A stretch of DNA of 10,863 bases from Chitinophagaceae bacterium. Its GTDB lineage: Bacteria; Bacteroidota; Bacteroidia; Chitinophagales; Chitinophagaceae. The DNA lies in NCBI GenBank assembly GCA_947463105.1, contig CANHSD010000089.1, positions 1 through 10,863 of the forward strand. The letters are read 5' to 3'. Each line of letters begins with the position of its first letter. Position 1 is the first letter of the stretch. Position numbers and translations under genes: made by a program. The notes under the pieces were generated by a model. That model saw only the letters and a program-made list of their open reading frames with translations. It had not been told where the DNA came from and searched no databases. Below, piece after piece: positions 6,612 through 10,863 of the stretch.

Positions 6612-6626
6612 GTTATCCCCTCAAAT
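6606..6626. terminator. Inverted repeat spanning the convergent uxaC/aldehyde dehydrogenase junction (possible bidirectional terminator)
   Basis: Perfect 7-base arms ATTTGAG (6606-6612) and CTCAAAT (6620-6626) flank a 7-base loop. The uxaC stop codon lies in the left arm, the aldehyde dehydrogenase stop in the loop, and its last sense codons in the right arm. It is the only structure where two convergent operons meet, so it may end transcription from both sides. The stem is A/T-rich and no U-tract follows on either strand, so an intrinsic terminator is far from certain. Confidence 0.3.
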
Positions 6627-7983
6627 GAAATGCCTTTGGTTGGGTAAAGGCCCTGATGCCTGCATGGGAGAGGGTTGCGCCAAATCCTGAGTGCTTTCTG
6701 CCACTCCATGGCAGGGCTGCACTGACCCTGTCGCAGCAATTCCAGTATCCTGTTCCAGCATCCGTTGCAGCTAGTATTTTCTCAGCCCTTTTCCTGTTTG
6801 TGCTGTAAACGGAAGCCGTCAATCCATAGGATGTGTCGTTCATCATTTGCAAGGCTTCTTCATCGTTGCTTACTTTCATGATGCCAATAATGGGGCCAAA
6901 AGATTCCTCCTGCATGACCAACATGCTGTGATCGACATTTGTCAATACAGTGGGCTCAAAGAAATATCCATCGCCTTCAATTCTTTTTCCTCCGGTCAGT
7001 AAAGTTGCTCCTTTGGCAATGGCATCTGCAACCTGATTTTCCAGGAATTCAAGCTGGGATTGCCTGCTGATGGCGCCGAGATAAACCCCGTCTTCCAAAG
7101 GGTTGCCTATTTTCCATGACTGCACTTCCTTGACAAAAGCATCAACATATGCTGCGTAAACTTTCTCATGTACATAAATCCTTTCCACCGCACAACAACT
7201 TTGCCCATTGTTGTAAAAAGCGCCATCAGCCGTGCCTGAGGCAACAGCAGCAACATCTTCAACATCATCAGTTACATAAAGCGGGTCTTTCCCCCCAAGT
7301 TCACACTGGCAGGGAACCATTTTTGGCGCAACTTTTTCATAGATGTATTTGCCGGTCTTGTAAGACCCGGTGAAGAAATATCCATCAAGCGGAAGGCTCA
7401 ACAGTATCTCCCCAGTTGCGGCACCACCAATGGCCACCTGAAATACATTTTCCGGAACGCCAGCTTCTTTTAAAAGCTTTTCAATCTGCAATCCTGTGAG
7501 GTTTGCAAATTCTGACGGCTTGTAAAAAACAGCATTTCCAGCAAGCAGTGCAGGAACAAATACATTGGTGCCAACCAGATAAGGGTAGTTCCAAGCTGAT
7601 ATGTTGCAGACAATACCAAGTGGCTCATAACGGATCAGCTCAGTCATTCCAGCGGAGGCATTCATGATTTCTTCTGCAAGGTATTTCTTGGCATTGTTGG
7701 TCAGCCATTCTATCCTTGATATGGAACCATTGATTTCATTTCTGGACTGTTGCAAAGGCTTGCCAACTTCGTCTGTTAATGTTTTTGCCAATGTTTCAAT
7801 ATGGGCAGCCAGCAATTTGCTGTAGGCTTGTAGGATTTCTATCCTTTTTTGCAAGGGAACTGCTGACCATTCCTTTTGCCCTTCTTTTAAATTATTGTGC
7901 TTGCTCTCAAGACTGGATTGGTCATCTTGCTGAACTGCCGCAATGATTGCACCTGTTGCTGGATTAACAATATTCATTTTCAT
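6613..7983 (-). CDS. NAD(P)-dependent aldehyde dehydrogenase, probably for a gamma-glutamyl aldehyde
   Basis: A 456-residue ALDH-superfamily enzyme, slightly shorter than the usual 480-500. Catalytic landmarks are intact: SAWNYPYLVG with the oxyanion Asn132, KPSE (156-159), the cofactor turn FTGSYKTG (204-211), the general-base motif CELGGK with Glu228, and NNGQSCCAVER with nucleophile Cys263. FGPI and the ...HSGFG C-terminal region are present. It is the last gene of the four-gene leftward operon; its ATG overlaps the TGA of the PuuD-like gene (ATGA, 7983-7980). An alternative ATG lies two codons inside. Sequence alone gives only 'aldehyde dehydrogenase'. The operon suggests that it oxidises a gamma-glutamylated amino aldehyde to the acid, the step of E. 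coli PuuC or its amino-alcohol equivalent. A succinate-semialdehyde dehydrogenase role is an alternative. Confidence 0.93.
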   Translation of the reverse strand: MKMNIVNPATGAIIAAVQQDDQSSLESKHNNLKEGQKEWSAVPLQKRIEILQAYSKLLAAHIETLAKTLTDEVGKPLQQSRNEINGSISRIEWLTNNAKKYLAEEIMNASAGMTELIRYEPLGIVCNISAWNYPYLVGTNVFVPALLAGNAVFYKPSEFANLTGLQIEKLLKEAGVPENVFQVAIGGAATGEILLSLPLDGYFFTGSYKTGKYIYEKVAPKMVPCQCELGGKDPLYVTDDVEDVAAVASGTADGAFYNNGQSCCAVERIYVHEKVYAAYVDAFVKEVQSWKIGNPLEDGVYLGAISRQSQLEFLENQVADAIAKGATLLTGGKRIEGDGYFFEPTVLTNVDHSMLVMQEESFGPIIGIMKVSNDEEALQMMNDTSYGLTASVYSTNRKRAEKILAATDAGTGYWNCCDRVSAALPWSGRKHSGFGATLSHAGIRAFTQPKAFHLRG

Positions 7984-8690
7984 TTTACGCTGTTGTTGAT
8001 GGCATCAAGGAATGCCTTTTTTATGTTGATCGAAAGCGGATTGGTTTCTTTTTTATCCATCCGCTCAGGATGCCATTGCACGCAGAGCATAAAGCCTTTG
8101 TCGGAGGGATCGCGGTATTCAACTGCTTCAATGGTTTGATCATCAGCAAATGCTACTGGCTTGAGAGATGAGGGGAGGTGTAAAGGGTCGATGCACTGGT
8201 GGTGAGCACTGTTCACTTCTCCTGATTCCACCCCGCTGATCCTGTTGAGCAGGGAGGATGCTTCAATAGTGATGGCATGTTTTTTATCCACTTCCAATTT
8301 CCTGTGCACTTGATTTTTCCAAGCTCCCAGGTCCTGGATTAGCCTGCCACCCTCCAGGATGTTGACAAGTTGTTGCCCTCTGCAAATACCGAGGATAGGG
8401 AGTTTTCGCTGTTTTGCATGCCTGTAGATCTTCGATTCAAAACTGTCTCGCTCCGGTTGAAATGTGTTGGGCATATTTGGATACTGTTCATCACCATTAT
8501 AATTGGATGGATGAACATCAACCCCTCCCGTGAGAATAAAGCCATCACACTGAAGCATGTCCTCAGTGTTGTTTTCTTCAAACGAAAGCGTTACCAGTTC
8601 AAAAGAGTTGCCCAGGTCTTGTTCATCAAACCACTGCAAATAGTTTGCGAAATTGGTTGCAGTAAAACTCAGCCCAATTTTTTTTTTCAT
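7980..8690 (-). CDS. PuuD-like gamma-glutamyl amide hydrolase (class I glutamine amidotransferase)
   Basis: A 236-residue peptidase C26-type hydrolase. The full triad is visible: Cys103 in ILGICRGQQLVNI, and His207 and Glu209 in VQWHPE. GFILTGGVDVHPSNY (50-64) and the HHQ motif (163-165) are hallmarks of the gamma-glutamyl-GABA hydrolase family. The frame is open to 8786, but the ATG at 8690 is chosen because the protein then begins MKKKIGLSFT, a normal first strand; the longer start would overlap the upstream dehydrogenase gene. In E. coli PuuD (254 residues) the enzyme hydrolyses gamma-glutamyl-GABA to glutamate and GABA. Here it should release glutamate plus whatever amino acid the operon makes. 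One base separates it from the upstream alcohol dehydrogenase stop, and it overlaps the downstream ALDH start by 4 bases. Confidence 0.9.
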   Translation of the reverse strand: MKKKIGLSFTATNFANYLQWFDEQDLGNSFELVTLSFEENNTEDMLQCDGFILTGGVDVHPSNYNGDEQYPNMPNTFQPERDSFESKIYRHAKQRKLPILGICRGQQLVNILEGGRLIQDLGAWKNQVHRKLEVDKKHAITIEASSLLNRISGVESGEVNSAHHQCIDPLHLPSSLKPVAFADDQTIEAVEYRDPSDKGFMLCVQWHPERMDKKETNPLSINIKKAFLDAINNSVK

Positions 8691-8691
8691 G

Positions 8692-9843
8692 TTACAGGGC
8701 TTTGCTGTAGAGTTTCCTGAAATCTTCCCTGCTGACAGGTTTCGGGTTGTTGGGATGCGCAAAATCTGCCAGGGCAAGATCAGCAAGCGTATCCAGGTGT
8801 TCTTCTTTCACGCCTACTGACCGCAGTTGCGACGGTATGCCAATCTTGCTGTTGAGTTCCTGCAAATAGGCAACCACACCCTGCCCAGTTTCGTTGTTGA
8901 GTTCCAGTGTTCTGGCTATTTTCCTGAATTTTTCTTCAGAACCTTCAATGTTGAATTCCATCCCGTAGGGAAGATTGATGGCGTTGGCAAGCCCATGGTG
9001 TGTGTCCAGCAAAGATGAAAGGGGATGGGCCAGTGAATGCACCACGCCAAGTCCTTTCTGAAATGCTACAGCCCCCATGAGTGATGCAATCAACATGTTG
9101 CTGCGGGATGCGAGATCTGGTTTGTTGACGGCCCTTTCAATGGATTGGCTGATCAGGGAAATACCCTCCAGTGCAATGCCTTCGCAAAGCGGATGGGGCA
9201 TTTTGGCAATATAGGCCTCCATGTTGTGTGTGAGCGCATCCATGCCGGTTGCAGCTGTTACGGCTGGAGGCAGTTCCATGGTCAGCATGGGGTCTGCAAA
9301 AATGATTTTTGCAAGCAATTTGGGCGAGAACAATATTTTTTTCTGGTGGGTTTCATCGTCTGCGATGATAGCGGATCTGCCTACTTCGCTTCCGGTGCCT
9401 GCGGTGGTTGGAATAGTGATGAAGTGTGGAACTTCATTGGTTACATAAACATCTCCACCAATCAGGTCGTCATACACAAAAAGGTCTTCGCGGTGATTGA
9501 TCCTCAAGGCAATCGCCCTGGCCACATCGATCGCAGCACCACCGCCTATGCCAATGATACAATCACTTTTTGATTGGTCGTAGGCATCTGCACCTTTGTA
9601 AACATCAGACTTTACGGGGTTTTTATGGATGTCAGCAAAAACATCAACAGCGATATGTTTGCTTTTGATGTCTGTGACGATTTTCTTGAAAAAATCCAGT
9701 GATGCCACCACAGGGTCTGTAACAATCAAGGGTGATTTCAGGTTGTTTTTGACAAGATAATCGGGAAGTTCATTGACTGCCCCTGCTCCAAACCTGATGG
9801 TTGTTGGAAAATTGTATTGGTATATTTTATCAAACATGTTCAT
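8692..9843 (-). CDS. Iron-containing (group III) alcohol dehydrogenase
   Basis: A 383-residue iron-dependent alcohol dehydrogenase, the usual length for the family. Landmarks: GIGGGAAIDVARA (98-110) and PTTAGTGSE (145-153) for NAD(P) binding, and metal ligands Asp202 and His206 (GMDALTHNMEAY), His269 (VVHSLAHPL) and His283 (DTHHGLANA). These spacings match FucO (Asp196, His200, His263, His277) with a constant offset of six. The ATG at 9843 lies 3 bases after the glutamine-synthetase-like stop; a second ATG is two codons inside. In this operon it replaces the flavin amine oxidase PuuB of putrescine pathways. I therefore infer oxidation of a gamma-glutamylated amino alcohol to its aldehyde, though general alcohol or aldehyde substrates cannot be excluded. 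Confidence 0.93.
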   Translation of the reverse strand: MNMFDKIYQYNFPTTIRFGAGAVNELPDYLVKNNLKSPLIVTDPVVASLDFFKKIVTDIKSKHIAVDVFADIHKNPVKSDVYKGADAYDQSKSDCIIGIGGGAAIDVARAIALRINHREDLFVYDDLIGGDVYVTNEVPHFITIPTTAGTGSEVGRSAIIADDETHQKKILFSPKLLAKIIFADPMLTMELPPAVTAATGMDALTHNMEAYIAKMPHPLCEGIALEGISLISQSIERAVNKPDLASRSNMLIASLMGAVAFQKGLGVVHSLAHPLSSLLDTHHGLANAINLPYGMEFNIEGSEEKFRKIARTLELNNETGQGVVAYLQELNSKIGIPSQLRSVGVKEEHLDTLADLALADFAHPNNPKPVSREDFRKLYSKAL

Positions 9844-9846
9844 GGT

Positions 9847-10863
9847 TTAGATGATCTCAAAATAGCGTTTGTATTCCCAGTCGGTTACGGCTTTCAGGTG
9901 TTGCCGCCATTCCCATTCACGGCTTTGTACAAAATGATCAACAAAAGCCTTTCCGAAAAGTTCTTCTGCGATTGGGGATGTTTTCATTTGAACGGTGGCA
10001 TCAATCAAGGTATGGGGCAGGATGCCGTTGGAATAATCGCGGTATCCGTTGCCCAATGTTACTGGTTGCTTCAGTTTCATTTTCTTCCTGATGCCATACA
10101 ATCCTGCGGCAAGGCAAGCCGCCATGGCCAGGTAGGGGTTTACGTCTGAACCAATCACACGCGTTTCTATCCTGCAGGCGTTGTTGCTGCCGTTCAAGAT
10201 GCGCAGCGCAGTAGTTCGGTTGTCGATGCCCCAGGTCAGTGTTGTTGGTGCCCATGCTCCTTCAACCAGCCTTTTGTAACTGTTTATGGTAGGGGCAAAC
10301 ATGGGAAGTATAAAAGGCAGACAATGCAGCTGCCCTGCAATATAGCTTTTGGCAGTATCGCTCAGCTTGTCTTTGTCTTTGCCATCAAAAAACATGTTCT
10401 TCTTGGCGGCTTTGTCCCAAAGGCTTTGGTGCACATGTCCGCCACATCCGGGAAGGTTTTCATTGATTTTTGCCATGAAAGTGGCCATGATACCATGTTT
10501 GTAAGCAATCTCTTTCACAGCAGTTTTGAACAGCACTGCACGGTCTCCGGCTTCCAGTATTCCTGAATGCGCGATGGCCGCTTCATAGGTGCCTGGTCCG
10601 GTTTCGGTGTGCAATCCCTCAATCGGTATGTCAAACTTGGTGAGCAAGTCAAAAAGATCGGAGAAAAATGGATTTTTAAGGGAAGACCTCAAGACTGAAT
10701 AACCAAACATGCCGGGTGTCAATGGGGTTAAATCCCTGTATCCCTTTTCGTTGGCTGATTGTGGTGTTTCTTCAAAGTTGAACCACTCAAACTCCTGGGC
10801 AAACATGGGCGTAAAACCCATGCTTGAAGCTTGATTCAATACTTGCTTGATCAACTGCCTTGG
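9847..10863 (-). CDS. Glutamine-synthetase-family gamma-glutamyl-amine ligase (PuuA/GlnA4-like), C-terminal part
   Basis: The last 338 residues of a glutamine synthetase family protein; about 100-120 N-terminal residues lie beyond the right edge. The frame reads through to 10863 (PRQ before the Met at 10854), so that Met is internal. Active-site landmarks in the fragment are AQEFEWF (Glu24, Glu26), HTETGPGTYE (Glu87, Glu94), GCGGHVHQSL (His143, His145), NSYKRLV (Arg198), DNRTTALRI (Arg216, Arg221) and CRIETRVIGSDVNPY (Arg231, Glu233, Arg235). The housekeeping GlnA adenylylation-tyrosine region is not recognisable. The family ligates glutamate to ammonia or amines using ATP. Its neighbours (alcohol dehydrogenase, PuuD-like hydrolase, aldehyde dehydrogenase) argue for an amine or amino-alcohol substrate: PuuA acts on putrescine, Streptomyces GlnA4 on ethanolamine. 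It is the most upstream visible gene of its operon. Confidence 0.88.
   Translation of the reverse strand, partial: PRQLIKQVLNQASSMGFTPMFAQEFEWFNFEETPQSANEKGYRDLTPLTPGMFGYSVLRSSLKNPFFSDLFDLLTKFDIPIEGLHTETGPGTYEAAIAHSGILEAGDRAVLFKTAVKEIAYKHGIMATFMAKINENLPGCGGHVHQSLWDKAAKKNMFFDGKDKDKLSDTAKSYIAGQLHCLPFILPMFAPTINSYKRLVEGAWAPTTLTWGIDNRTTALRILNGSNNACRIETRVIGSDVNPYLAMAACLAAGLYGIRKKMKLKQPVTLGNGYRDYSNGILPHTLIDATVQMKTSPIAEELFGKAFVDHFVQSREWEWRQHLKAVTDWEYKRYFEII

Noticed and set aside
10854..10863. Met at 10854 as the start of the glutamine-synthetase-like gene
   Set aside because: The frame continues open to the window edge and the protein would lack the N-terminal domain of about 110 residues, so the Met is internal to a gene cut by the window.

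Overview
The window looks like the chromosome of a Bacteroidota bacterium, probably a Chitinophagaceae-like soil or freshwater species. This rests on the gene types (Tat-exported Gfo/Idh/MocA oxidoreductases beside a ThuA-domain protein), Sec signal peptides ending in ...AQ, moderate GC with A-rich leaders, and the absence of clear Shine-Dalgarno sequences. The taxon is an inference from style and was not checked by a search. No RNA genes, mobile elements or CRISPR arrays were seen.

Left region (1-6611) is a sugar or uronate module. A leftward operon runs thuA-like gene (2482-1655), Gfo/Idh/MocA oxidoreductase 1 (1650-256), then a third exported oxidoreductase-like protein cut by the window edge (248-1). 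From the same 209-base intergenic region a rightward operon starts: Gfo/Idh/MocA oxidoreductase 2 (2692-3987), then a LacI-family regulator one base later (3989-4999). After a 193-base gap comes uxaC, glucuronate isomerase (5193-6611). All four non-regulatory proteins left of 3987 carry export signals (two Tat, two Sec), so I infer an envelope-located sugar-oxidation module whose products may feed cytoplasmic uronate catabolism. A near-perfect 16-base palindrome with central CG at 5061-5076, upstream of uxaC, and a related AACGTT-centred site at 2556-2571 in the divergent region are candidate operators for the LacI-family protein.

Right region (6613-10863) is one tight leftward operon in transcription order: glutamine-synthetase-like gamma-glutamyl-amine ligase (partial), iron-dependent alcohol dehydrogenase, PuuD-like class I glutamine amidotransferase hydrolase, and NAD(P)-dependent aldehyde dehydrogenase. 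Junctions are 3 bases, 1 base and a 4-base ATGA overlap. The set resembles the E. coli Puu putrescine pathway, but an alcohol dehydrogenase stands where the amine oxidase PuuB would be. That fits a gamma-glutamylated amino alcohol such as ethanolamine: ligation to glutamate, oxidation of alcohol to aldehyde to acid, then release of glutamate and an amino acid (glycine if the substrate is ethanolamine). This operon converges on uxaC with a single base between the stop codons, and a small inverted repeat spans the junction.
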